This document shows positions 9,188-17,417 of a stretch of 64,000 nucleotides of DNA, in pieces. The position numbers were made by a program, and so were the translations under genes. The DNA lies in contig JAEZTQ010000079.1 in NCBI GenBank assembly GCA_023443625.1, forward strand, positions 1 to 64,000, given 5' to 3'. Within the stretch, counting starts at the first letter, position 1, and every line of letters starts with the position of its first letter. The notes beneath the pieces were generated by a model. It had not been told where the DNA came from. It ran no database searches and saw only the letters and a list, made by a program, of their open reading frames with translations. Source of the stretch: Bacillota bacterium (GTDB taxonomy: Bacteria > Bacillota_A > Clostridia > Lachnospirales > Lachnospiraceae).

Positions 9188-11452
9188 ATGTTGTTTAGTG
9201 GGGATATTAGAAGTGATTATATTATGAAAAAGAGTTGGAAAGGCTTTGTATTGCTTGGCATAAGTTTTCTAATATGTGTTTTTGCCATGATAAAGCCAGT
9301 TAATAGTTTAGCCGCAGAGATACTTGAAGAGGAAAGTGGGGTATTACATGCTTTTTATCCTGCCTATGCAGTATATGATGAGAAAATACAAAGTTATATA
9401 GATGAGGTGGATTCTATTAGCTTTGCCTGGAGTAGGATAGATGCAAGCAACCCGGAGATATTGAATACAGAAAGAGGTAGGAATGGGAACGATAGCTTTT
9501 ATTATCCCAAGGATTATCTGAAGCCGGTAAGATATGCTAAGACTATGGGAAAGCCTATACAATTAAATATTTATATGAGTGAAAGTGACTGTACAAAGCT
9601 GCTACCTTATAGTGATAAACAAAAATTACTGATACAGACCATTGCTGACAGCATGGAAAAGGATATCACACAGGGGGAAGAGATTTATTATGATGGAGTT
9701 GTAATTGATTTTGAAGGACTTTGCGATAGGGATGGTAACAAAATGCCAATTCTCTATGATGGCAAGCCGATTAGTACATATTTTATAGAGTTTCTGACTG
9801 ATTTGAAGGAGAACCTAAACTTAATAAAGAAAAAGCTGTACGTGGCAGTAAATCCTAGATTATATTATGATGGATATGATTATAAGGAGATACTTAAAAT
9901 CGCTGATCGGGTTATTCTTATGGCACATGATTATGAGCCCACTGAAAAACTTACCAAGGATCAGGCCATGCAATACACTAATTATGATTCTTTAAAACCC
10001 ATTGATAGCATGGCACCCATACAAAGGGTAAGGCAGGCCTTAAATGATATGAAAGAATCTGCTTCAGCTTCTTCTGATCTTAAGAAGGTATGGCTGCAGA
10101 TCTGCTTTGACAGCTCACAGTGGAAGTTTGATGTGGAGGGACCGGAGGGCTGGAATACATTGAAGGCTTCCACCTTAAGTCAGAAAGGAAGGGTAGCACC
10201 CCTTTATCAAGGAATTAAAAACAGGGTAGATAATATAGATGGTAATACCCAGAATTTAAGCAATGGATATAACAAGGAATTACAGACACCCTATATTCAA
10301 TACTATAATACCTCAGACAAAACCTGGAACATTATACTATATGAAGGTAGCAATGGGATAAAGGCTAAGATTAACCTGGCAAAAGAGTATGGACTAGGGG
10401 GTATTTCCCTTTGGAGCTTATCCAATGTGCCCGATTATAGGGATGCACAAGGTATTAAATATTATCTGGATGGGTGGACTACCATAGTAAAGGAAATGGA
10501 AGACTATGATTCCCTTCCTGCTGATAGTAAAAAAAGTGTAAAATTTACGGATAAGGTAGTGGAAAAGGCCGTAAGAGATAAACTGGGCAAATTAACGGGT
10601 AGTATTACAAAAACTGATTTAAAGGGAATCTATAGATTGAAGCTCTCAAAGGGAGTAAAATCCCTTGTTGATTTGAAAAATCTGGTTAATCTTGAATATC
10701 TGGATGCCAGCCAGTGTGAGCTGAAGGATATGAAAGGGATAGCAAGCCTAACTAACCTACGGGTTCTATACCTACAAAGAAATGTAATAAGTGATATTAC
10801 ACCAATAAAAAAGCTAACTCAACTGGAAATATTATCACTGAATGGGAATCAAATAACTTCTATCTCTTCATTAGCTTCATTAACGAAATTGAAAGAATTA
10901 TATTTGAGGGATAATAAAATTGATGATATTACAGCTTTAAGTAAATTGAAGAAGCTTAATGTATTGGAGCTTGGAATTAATAAGATAAAAAAGGTGGATG
11001 CTTTAAGTAGCCTGAAGAACCTAAAACAACTCTCCATAGAGAATAATGAAATCAGTGATTTAAAAGGGATAAAGGATTTAACTGGATTGTTATCCCTGAA
11101 TCTATCCAATAATAAGATTTCTGATTTACAAAATTTAAAAAAATTAACTTCCTTGGAGATCTTATATCTTCAAAGAAATTCCATTTCAGATATCCAAGTT
11201 CTATCAGGTATGACAAAATTAAAAGAATTATCCCTTAACGGGAATAAAATATCTAGTTTGAAGCCTTTAGCAAAGCTTACCTCCCTTGAAAAATTATATT
11301 TAAAGGATAATAAGCTTACTAGTATTTCTTATCTGAAGGATTTGGTTAACCTAAAAGAGCTGTATTTATCCGGTAATAAAACAACAGATTATAGCCCGGT
11401 TAAAAAGGTATATTCCCAGTTGAAGGGGAATTGCGATTTTAAGTTAAATTGA
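9188..11452 (+). CDS. Secreted GH18-like hydrolase with C-terminal leucine-rich repeats
   Basis: ATG 9188 (or TTG 9185) follows AGGAGG at 9171-9176. A hydrophobic signal (FVLLGISFLICVFAMI) ends at NSLAAE. Residues of about 45-430 resemble a GH18 barrel: Asp169, Asp174 and Glu176 lie in DGVVIDFEG, near the DGxDxDxE active-site pattern but with Val at one Asp position. Later VILMAHDYEP and the Trp-rich LGGISLWSLSN strand fit the family. From about residue 505 there are 11 leucine-rich repeats of 22 residues of the internalin type (LTxLxxLxLxxNxISDI). The enzyme half may cut peptidoglycan or chitin-like sugars outside the cell, with the LRR array binding a surface. No LPXTG or SLH anchor is seen. 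Confidence 0.8.
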   Translation: MLFSGDIRSDYIMKKSWKGFVLLGISFLICVFAMIKPVNSLAAEILEEESGVLHAFYPAYAVYDEKIQSYIDEVDSISFAWSRIDASNPEILNTERGRNGNDSFYYPKDYLKPVRYAKTMGKPIQLNIYMSESDCTKLLPYSDKQKLLIQTIADSMEKDITQGEEIYYDGVVIDFEGLCDRDGNKMPILYDGKPISTYFIEFLTDLKENLNLIKKKLYVAVNPRLYYDGYDYKEILKIADRVILMAHDYEPTEKLTKDQAMQYTNYDSLKPIDSMAPIQRVRQALNDMKESASASSDLKKVWLQICFDSSQWKFDVEGPEGWNTLKASTLSQKGRVAPLYQGIKNRVDNIDGNTQNLSNGYNKELQTPYIQYYNTSDKTWNIILYEGSNGIKAKINLAKEYGLGGISLWSLSNVPDYRDAQGIKYYLDGWTTIVKEMEDYDSLPADSKKSVKFTDKVVEKAVRDKLGKLTGSITKTDLKGIYRLKLSKGVKSLVDLKNLVNLEYLDASQCELKDMKGIASLTNLRVLYLQRNVISDITPIKKLTQLEILSLNGNQITSISSLASLTKLKELYLRDNKIDDITALSKLKKLNVLELGINKIKKVDALSSLKNLKQLSIENNEISDLKGIKDLTGLLSLNLSNNKISDLQNLKKLTSLEILYLQRNSISDIQVLSGMTKLKELSLNGNKISSLKPLAKLTSLEKLYLKDNKLTSISYLKDLVNLKELYLSGNKTTDYSPVKKVYSQLKGNCDFKLN

Positions 11453-11537
11453 CTTTAGATTAAGAGTCCAATAGTTTTAAAACCTAAGACACAAACATAT
11501 GATAAATTAATACAGCGTATGTTTGATGGAAGGTATT

Positions 11538-12938
11538 ATGGGTGTGAAGAATATTCATTTAGGAAGGTTCTTTGGAAGAAGGGTAATAGAAAGAATTATT
11601 ATAATAATAGCTTCAATTGTATTACTGTATTTTTTGTTTTCCCTATACTTTAAGAACCATTTCTTTTTTAATACAGTAATAAATGGGGTAGATGTATCTC
11701 TAAAAGCTTATAATAAGGCAGATAACAAGATAAGTAGCTATATCAAAGACTATAAACTCTTATTAATAGAAAGAGATGGAGAAACGGAAATAATAAAAGG
11801 GCAGGATATAGGAATGCAGTATAATGAAAAAAACAGTATTCCTAAGGTATATAAAGAGCAGAATGCCCATAAGTGGATGACATCACTATTCAAGAAGCAA
11901 AAATATTATGTAGATGACCTATATATTTATAATGACAATTATTTACAAGGTGCTTTAATGAAACTGAATTGCATGACCAAAGCTATAACGAAACCCCGCA
12001 ATGCTAATTTTTCATATCTTAATGGTTCCTATGAAACCATCGAGGAGATATATGGTAATAAGATACAGGAAGATAATTTGCGTAAGGCATTACAGGCCAG
12101 TATATTAAGGGGAGAAACACAACTAAATTTAAATGAAAAGAATTGTTATGAAAATCCAAAGTATACCTTAAACTCAGATAAAACGTTAGAAACCAAGAAG
12201 TTACTGAACAAGTATGTATCAACCAAAATTACATACAAATTTGGCAGTGAAATTGAGTTATTAGATGGTAATATTATCAATGAATGGCTTATTGTTGATG
12301 AGAATTTGGATGTTATAATAAAGGAAGAAGAAATTATTAAATATGTAAAAGAACTGAGCAAAAAATATGATACCGTGGGAATAACAAGAAATTTTAAAAC
12401 CTCCACAGGGAAGATAGTAGAAGTTAAAGGAGGACTCTATGGGTGGAAAATAAACAGGGATAAGGAAGTAAAAGCCTTACTGGAAGACATAAATCATGGT
12501 GAAATAAAAGAAAAGGAACCTGTATATACACAGAAGGCCTTGTATAGAGGGGAGAATGAGATAGGGAATACCTATGTAGAGATTAGTATTACCAGACAGC
12601 ATGTATGGTTTTATAAAGATGGAGAACTAATAGTTCATGGGGCCGTAGTAACAGGGAATCCCAATAGAGGAAATGCAACGGTGGTTGGATCCTATATGCT
12701 TAACTATAAGCAAAAGAATGCTGTTTTAAAAGGACCGGGTTATGAAGCAAAAGTAACCTATTGGATGCCTTTTTATGGCAACATTGGGTTACATGATGCA
12801 AGTTGGAGGAGTTCTTTTGGTGGTCAGATATATAAAAGGAATGGAACTCATGGATGTGTTAATGCGCCCCATTATTTAGCAAAAAAGGTATTTGAATATA
12901 TCCAGGAAGGAATCCCTGTAATATCATATGAAGAGTAG
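11538..12938 (+). CDS. L,D-transpeptidase (YkuD) with PG-binding domain
   Basis: 466 residues from ATG 11538, which follows GGAAGG closely; ATG 11526 is an in-frame alternative. One N-terminal membrane helix (IIIIIASIVLLYFLFSLYF) anchors it outside. The middle has the putative peptidoglycan-binding fold seen in this family (VINGVDVSLKAYNKADNKI and a later repeat). The C-terminal YkuD domain starts near VEISITRQHVWFYKDGE and has the active site motif with His438-Gly-Cys440 in NGTHGCVNAP. It makes 3-3 cross-links or attaches proteins to peptidoglycan by an L,D-transfer. It follows the GH18-LRR gene by 85 bases in the same direction. Confidence 0.93.
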   Translation: MGVKNIHLGRFFGRRVIERIIIIIASIVLLYFLFSLYFKNHFFFNTVINGVDVSLKAYNKADNKISSYIKDYKLLLIERDGETEIIKGQDIGMQYNEKNSIPKVYKEQNAHKWMTSLFKKQKYYVDDLYIYNDNYLQGALMKLNCMTKAITKPRNANFSYLNGSYETIEEIYGNKIQEDNLRKALQASILRGETQLNLNEKNCYENPKYTLNSDKTLETKKLLNKYVSTKITYKFGSEIELLDGNIINEWLIVDENLDVIIKEEEIIKYVKELSKKYDTVGITRNFKTSTGKIVEVKGGLYGWKINRDKEVKALLEDINHGEIKEKEPVYTQKALYRGENEIGNTYVEISITRQHVWFYKDGELIVHGAVVTGNPNRGNATVVGSYMLNYKQKNAVLKGPGYEAKVTYWMPFYGNIGLHDASWRSSFGGQIYKRNGTHGCVNAPHYLAKKVFEYIQEGIPVISYEE

Positions 12939-12986
12939 AATTAAGAAATATGACCTAAGAGGCAGGAATTGTAGACTTATAGTGAA

Positions 12987-13040
12987 TTGTCGACTATTTC
13001 AATATAACAGGTTGACAATGTGAACTCCATGAAATATAAT
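12987..13040 (+). promoter_or_regulatory. bioY promoter with BirA-type operator
   Basis: TTGTCGAC (12987-12994) and GTTGACAA (13011-13018) form an inverted repeat with a 16-base centre, the exact geometry of the biotin repressor site TTGTTAAC-N16-GTTAACAA, with one mismatch between arms. The right arm contains the -35 TTGACA (13012-13017), and TATAAT lies at 13035-13040 after 17 bases. Bound BirA-biotinyl-AMP would block the promoter. Confidence 0.85.
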
Positions 13041-13091
13041 AATTATGTTCTTATGATAGAATAAATTATGTTTCAAGGAAGGATTTTCACT

Positions 13092-13658
13092 ATGAGATCT
13101 AGAAGAATAAACACCCTTACTCTAATTAGTCTTATGACTGCGGTTACTTGTATATTGGGACCACTCTCCATAGCAATACCTATATCAACAGTTCCCATTA
13201 CCTTTACTAATCTTGCTATTTATATATCGGTTATTATACTTGGATGGAAAAAAGGTACCATCAGCTACTTGGTATATCTTCTAATTGGATTGGTAGGAGT
13301 ACCGGTTTTTTCAAATTTTACATCCGGTCCTGCTAAGCTATTAGGCCCCACAGGTGGCTATCTCATAGGTTTCATCTTTATGGCCTTGATTGCTGGTTTT
13401 TTTGTGGATAAATTTATGGGTAAAATCTACATGTACATAATAGGAATGGTACTTGGGACAATGGTGACTTATGCTTTAGGAACAGGCTGGTTGGCATATC
13501 AGGCAAACTTAACCTTTGGGAAAGCTTTATTATTGGGTGTGATACCCTATATACCAGGTGATATGATAAAGATAGTAATATCAGCTATCCTGGGTCTTGC
13601 AATAAAGAAACAGATAATAAAAGTAGGATTATTCGATTATAGGGAAACATGGAAGTAG
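13092..13658 (+). CDS. bioY: Biotin transporter BioY (ECF S component)
   Basis: 188 residues from ATG 13092 (AAGGAAGG upstream; an upstream in-frame ATG at 13068 lacks a site). Five to six membrane helices and the BioY features TVPITFTNLAIY, GPTGGYLIGF and the C-terminal PGDMIKIVISA are visible. BioY captures biotin in the membrane and usually works with the shared ATPase module EcfAA'T, which is not in the window. The upstream BirA-like operator indicates repression when biotin is plentiful, a good internal check on the call. Confidence 0.95.
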   Translation: MRSRRINTLTLISLMTAVTCILGPLSIAIPISTVPITFTNLAIYISVIILGWKKGTISYLVYLLIGLVGVPVFSNFTSGPAKLLGPTGGYLIGFIFMALIAGFFVDKFMGKIYMYIIGMVLGTMVTYALGTGWLAYQANLTFGKALLLGVIPYIPGDMIKIVISAILGLAIKKQIIKVGLFDYRETWK

Positions 13659-13670
13659 TAAATAGCACAG

Positions 13671-14222
13671 CTATACAGGATAATAATTAATATTTACAAA
13701 TTTTAAAAGTCCTTTACCACTATTGGAATAAGTATGCTGGGACGTTGCTACAAAACTAATGGAATCATTTGGCCCCAGAGTATAGGATTCCTTGTTTACC
13801 GTTAAGGTTAATTGTCCTTCTATAACCAATATATATTCCTGTGACTTTTCTGAATGACCGATAGAGGTATAGCAACAATTTTCATCAGCTTCAATCTGAA
13901 ATAGCTCAAAATTGCGATTTGGGGTATTAGAATAATAACAGAAGGTTCTAAAATGGCCGTTTTCTTCTACTAGGGAATCGGCCTCATCTTTTTTTACAAT
14001 CCCTGTGATAGGTTCATGATGATCCAGTAATGCAGTATAAGGTACTCGTAAGCCGCCTGCGATTTTCCATAAAGTGTTTATGGTTGGATTTGTGTCACCT
14101 TTTTCTATCTGTGAAAGCATTACCTTACTTAGTTGACATAGCTTTGAAAGTTGTCCTAGGCTGAGATTACGCTCATTGCGTAATCTTTTTAAATTTTCGG
14201 AAATGATCTGATTAATATCCAT
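13671..14222 (-). CDS. XRE-family regulator with cupin domain
   Basis: 183 residues, with a GGAGG site before its ATG. Residues 1-65 form a helix-turn-helix (LGQLSKLCQLSKVMLSQIEKG); residues of about 110-180 form a small cupin beta-barrel (SQEYILVIEGQLTLTV, GPNDSISFVATSQHTY). This architecture is common in local regulators that sense small molecules. It is divergent from azlCD, with an inverted repeat over the azlC -10 region, so it probably controls branched-chain amino acid export. Its gene is convergent with bioY with only 12 bases between stops. Confidence 0.88.
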   Translation of the reverse strand: MDINQIISENLKRLRNERNLSLGQLSKLCQLSKVMLSQIEKGDTNPTINTLWKIAGGLRVPYTALLDHHEPITGIVKKDEADSLVEENGHFRTFCYYSNTPNRNFELFQIEADENCCYTSIGHSEKSQEYILVIEGQLTLTVNKESYTLGPNDSISFVATSQHTYSNSGKGLLKFVNINYYPV

Positions 14223-14296
14223 ATGAACCTCCAGAATTATTTGTTATAAACCTAAACTTTGCAGGTAGAAGGGCTATCCAATAATGTTAAATATTG

Positions 14297-14348
14297 TTGA
14301 CAAATAAATCTAACAAATGTAAAATACAAAATATATCTTACATTCGTT
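14297..14348 (+). promoter_or_regulatory. azlC promoter and candidate operator
   Basis: TTGACA at 14297-14302 and TAAAAT at 14320-14325 are spaced by 17 bases. An inverted repeat overlaps the -10: AACAAATGTAAAATA (14312-14326) against the complement of 14334-14348, 13 of 15 matching, 7-base spacer. Position suggests repression by the divergent XRE-cupin protein. Confidence 0.6.
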
Positions 14349-14402
14349 CGATATATATTATAATATTATACATGGTACAAAAAAGGAGTGCAATAGATTT
14401 TT

Positions 14403-15125
14403 ATGCTTAATAAACTAGAAAGAACAGAAATGAAAAAGGCTTTTGTAATTGCTTTCCCATATACTATACCTGTTTTAACCGGCTTTTTAGGTTTAGGAGC
14501 CGCCTATGGTATACTGATGCAAACAAAAGGATATGGCTTTCCTTGGTCAGTGCTTATGAGTGCGATTGCTTTTTGCGGCAGCATGCAGTTTGTAGCCATC
14601 AATTTACTTACTACAGCTTTTAACCCTTTATTTGTAGTATGGATGAGTCTTATGGTTAATGCCAGACATGTTTTTTATGGCATATCCATGCTTGATAAAT
14701 TTAGAGGCCTTGGTAAGCTGCGACCTTTCCTTATTCTAACCCTATGTGATGAGACTTTTTCTGTTTTCTCTACTGTGGAGCTTCCCAAAGGTATTAACCG
14801 AAAATACTTTTATTTTGTGGTATCCTTATTAAATTATTTATACTGGGTTACCGGTACTTTTCTTGGTAGTTTACTAGGTAATATAATAACCTTTAGTACC
14901 AAGGGATTGGATTTTGTGCTTACTGCATTATTTGTTGTATTATTTTTGGAGCAATGGAAGCTTAAGGCAAATAGATTGCCTGGAATTATAGGCTTGGTTA
15001 GTACAGTAATCAGTTTGCTTATATTTGGTCAGAATAAGCTGATTATACCTGCAATGTTTATTATTTTATATGTTCTTATGATAGGGAGGAAAAAGATATG
15101 CAGTTATCGGGAATTCAAACATTAA
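14403..15125 (+). CDS. azlC: Branched-chain amino acid exporter large subunit AzlC
   Basis: 240 residues with about seven membrane helices. The AzlC signature is clear: GFLGLGAAYGILM, AFCGSMQFVAINLL, MVNARHVFYGISML and LCDETFSVFS. AzlC with AzlD exports branched-chain amino acids and analogues such as 4-azaleucine. The GGAG site lies rather far (about 15 bases) from ATG 14403; ATG 14430 is another possible start. It overlaps azlD by 28 bases. Confidence 0.92.
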   Translation: MLNKLERTEMKKAFVIAFPYTIPVLTGFLGLGAAYGILMQTKGYGFPWSVLMSAIAFCGSMQFVAINLLTTAFNPLFVVWMSLMVNARHVFYGISMLDKFRGLGKLRPFLILTLCDETFSVFSTVELPKGINRKYFYFVVSLLNYLYWVTGTFLGSLLGNIITFSTKGLDFVLTALFVVLFLEQWKLKANRLPGIIGLVSTVISLLIFGQNKLIIPAMFIILYVLMIGRKKICSYREFKH

Positions 15126-15433
15126 TCATAATATTTTTAGTTTCTCTTGGCGCAATTATAACAAGAACGATACCCTTTTTATTATTTCCTGAAAATAAAA
15201 AGACCCCAGAATTAATTACATATCTAGGAAAGGTACTGCCAGCTGCAATGATGGGATTATTGGTGGTCTATTGTTTAAAGGGGGTATCCCTGGTAAGCAA
15301 ACCCCATGGTATACCGGAGTTATTGTCAGTATCTGCTATTGTTATTTTGCATAAATGGAGAAGTAATGTATTGCTTAGCATCGGAGGAGGAACCTTAATT
15401 TATATGTTTCTCGTACAGTTTATATTTAAGTAA
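15098..15433 (+). CDS. azlD: Branched-chain amino acid exporter small subunit AzlD
   Basis: 111 residues, four membrane helices, with the family pattern ITRTIPFLLFP near the N-terminus and LGKVLPAAMMGLLVVYCL. It starts inside azlC after AGGGAGG, so the two subunits are translated together. A hairpin at 15503-15534 closes the operon. Confidence 0.92.
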   Translation: MQLSGIQTLIIIFLVSLGAIITRTIPFLLFPENKKTPELITYLGKVLPAAMMGLLVVYCLKGVSLVSKPHGIPELLSVSAIVILHKWRSNVLLSIGGGTLIYMFLVQFIFK

Positions 15434-15502
15434 TTAGTAATCTTGATTTAAACTTTTCTTGGATTAATATTAAGGGTAAAAACAATTGATTAGAGGAACA
15501 AT

Positions 15503-15534
15503 AAAGGAAGGGTCAGAAATCTGACCCTTCCTTT
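15503..15534. terminator. Bidirectional terminator between azlD and a spore-type gene
   Basis: Perfect 15-bp stem (15503-15517 with 15520-15534). The stem has an AAA/TTT end on both strands, so it could stop both converging genes. Confidence 0.75.
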
Positions 15535-15583
15535 GTCGATATAATATGGTATTTGTATCAAGTTCTTGCCAAGGTTCTATATA

Positions 15584-16390
15584 TTAATACTTACCGTCTA
15601 TATAATCACCAATGGGGAAGTTCCACTGGGAGTCGATGGAATCTACTTCTTTCATGTAATCCTCTTTACCATAATGAGGTAGACATACCTGTTGCTTCTG
15701 TAATACTTTCAGGCAAATATATACAACGGATTTGTCAGTGAATTCCTGGAATTCTTCTTCGAGTTTAATGCCATCAATCTTCCAGCCTTTCTCATTAATA
15801 TCTGCATCATATATTGCTGCCCACTCAAGCTCACAGAAAACAGGCTCATTGAAGATTTCGATACTGGAACGATCTGCTTCTCTGGTGTTCTTACCCATGA
15901 TGCCTTTTTCATCCTGGAAATATCTTGCTACTAAATCAGGAGGATTGGGTTTGATTTTGGGCTTATTTCCCTTGAAATCTACTTTGGTAAAAGCCTTAAA
16001 GGGAACATGAACAGTAGTATCCTTAATTACACCACCGATAGAGCCACCTTTTGTACAGGTTCTTGATGCATATTCAATATTCTTTCTAATAAAACCTTCT
16101 AGAAATACCTTATCAGTCGGAGGTATAAATCTGCACTGTGTTAAAAATACCTGTTTCTCTATTCTTTTTATTTCAAATGCGGGATCATTAAGTTTGATCT
16201 TAGCTTCTGTATCAATTTGAACAACAAATTCTGCAAGCACCTTAGGAACTTTAATATCTCCACCCTTCCAAGGATAATTTTTTGCATTGGTGAGAGTTTC
16301 TGATTTTAGTACAGCAGCGTCGCAATCATGATCGCAACAGCTAGATACATGGTAATCTGAGCTGACAACTGATGAGTTTTCTCTATTCAT
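15584..16390 (-). CDS. CsxC/SipL-like spore-surface family protein
   Basis: 268 residues, GGAGAT site before the ATG. No signal peptide. A short N-terminal part with CCDHDCD is followed by a domain with KVPKVLAEFVVQID, DPAFEIKRIEKQVFLTQCR and FLEGFIRKNIEYASRTC, which resembles the clostridial CsxC-type (exosporium) and DUF3794-like repeats used in spore coat assembly. The C-terminus is charged. Likely a mother-cell protein of the spore outer layer. The family call is by remembered similarity and is moderate; Cys residues at the N-terminus could take part in cross-linking. Confidence 0.55.
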   Translation of the reverse strand: MNRENSSVVSSDYHVSSCCDHDCDAAVLKSETLTNAKNYPWKGGDIKVPKVLAEFVVQIDTEAKIKLNDPAFEIKRIEKQVFLTQCRFIPPTDKVFLEGFIRKNIEYASRTCTKGGSIGGVIKDTTVHVPFKAFTKVDFKGNKPKIKPNPPDLVARYFQDEKGIMGKNTREADRSSIEIFNEPVFCELEWAAIYDADINEKGWKIDGIKLEEEFQEFTDKSVVYICLKVLQKQQVCLPHYGKEDYMKEVDSIDSQWNFPIGDYIDGKY

Positions 16391-16759
16391 TGATATATCT
16401 CCTTATAATAATTATTATGGATATTTCTAATGTTATATCCTAATATATATTATTCGAAAGAATAGAAAATGTTCATATTATGTATAATTAAATAAATAAA
16501 TGACTGATTATGTCACAATAAAGCATTTTATCATATCCAGGTTTTCAAGTTTTAAATCTAAATATATAGCAAAATTATATAGTTATTTTTAGATTTCAAT
16601 AATAATATAAGATTAATCATATAAATAAGTATTTTTAGTGAGCTTAAATTACAAAAATATTATAAAAAAAACAAATAGAATGAAATACTTTAGCCTTTGA
16701 AATAGATATACTTAACTCATAACAAATCAAATCACATATAAATATAGGAGGTATCTATT
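16391..16759. other. AT-rich intergenic region upstream of mtaC
   Basis: 369 very AT-rich bases between two divergent genes. A TTGAAA at 16697-16702 could serve as -35 for mtaC, but no good -10 follows at 17 bases. I see no cobalamin riboswitch box and no gene. The AGGAGGT before mtaC lies at its right end. Confidence 0.4.
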
Positions 16760-17404
16760 ATGGATTTTGAAGCATTATCATTGGCGGTACAAAAGGGTAA
16801 AGCAAAGCAGGTAAAAGAATTAGTTAATCAGGGTATTGAAGAAGGAATTTCCTTAGAGAAAATATTAAACGAAGGTCTAATTGATGCAATGGGAATTGTT
16901 GGCGAGAACTTCAAACAAAATAAAATTTATGTTCCCGAGATGTTAGTAGCAGCGAGAGCAATGTCAGCAGGTCTTGCACTTCTTGAACCATTACTTACAG
17001 CAACAGGTATTAAGCCTATTGGTAAAATTGTAATCGGTACAGTAAAAGGTGACTTACATGATATCGGTAAGAATTTAGTTGCTATGATGATGAAGGGTAT
17101 GGGAGCAACAGTATATGATTTAGGTATTGACGTACCTGATATAGCTTTCGTAGAGAAAGCAGAGGAAGTTGGCGCAGATATCGTATGTATCTCCGCACTT
17201 TTAACAACAACTATGCCTGCAATCCATGATGTTATCAAGGAATTTGAAAAAGCTGGTGTAAAAGATAAATATCACATTATGGTTGGTGGTGCTCCTGTTA
17301 ATCAGTCCTTCGCAGACTCCATTGGTGCAGATAGCTATACTCCTAATGCAAGTGAAGCAGCTGAAGCGGCAAAAGCATTCTTAGAGAAGAAATATAGTAA
17401 ATAG
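16760..17404 (+). CDS. mtaC: Methanol corrinoid protein
   Basis: 214 residues. Residues 1-85 form the four-helix cap of methyltransferase corrinoid proteins (LEKILNEGLIDAMGIVGENF, YVPEMLVAARAM). The Rossmann-like B12 domain follows with the base-off motif DLHDIGKNL (His100 as the lower cobalt ligand), then SALLTTTM and VGGAPV. It carries the methyl group from MtaB on its cobalt and passes it to a second methyltransferase. MtaC is assigned over MtbC/MttC because mtaB follows by 13 bases. Confidence 0.93.
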   Translation: MDFEALSLAVQKGKAKQVKELVNQGIEEGISLEKILNEGLIDAMGIVGENFKQNKIYVPEMLVAARAMSAGLALLEPLLTATGIKPIGKIVIGTVKGDLHDIGKNLVAMMMKGMGATVYDLGIDVPDIAFVEKAEEVGADIVCISALLTTTMPAIHDVIKEFEKAGVKDKYHIMVGGAPVNQSFADSIGADSYTPNASEAAEAAKAFLEKKYSK

Positions 17405-17417
17405 GGGGTATTTAATC

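Noticed and set aside
16391..16759. Cobalamin riboswitch ahead of mtaC
   Set aside because: No B12-box or similar conserved element could be found in this AT-rich stretch.
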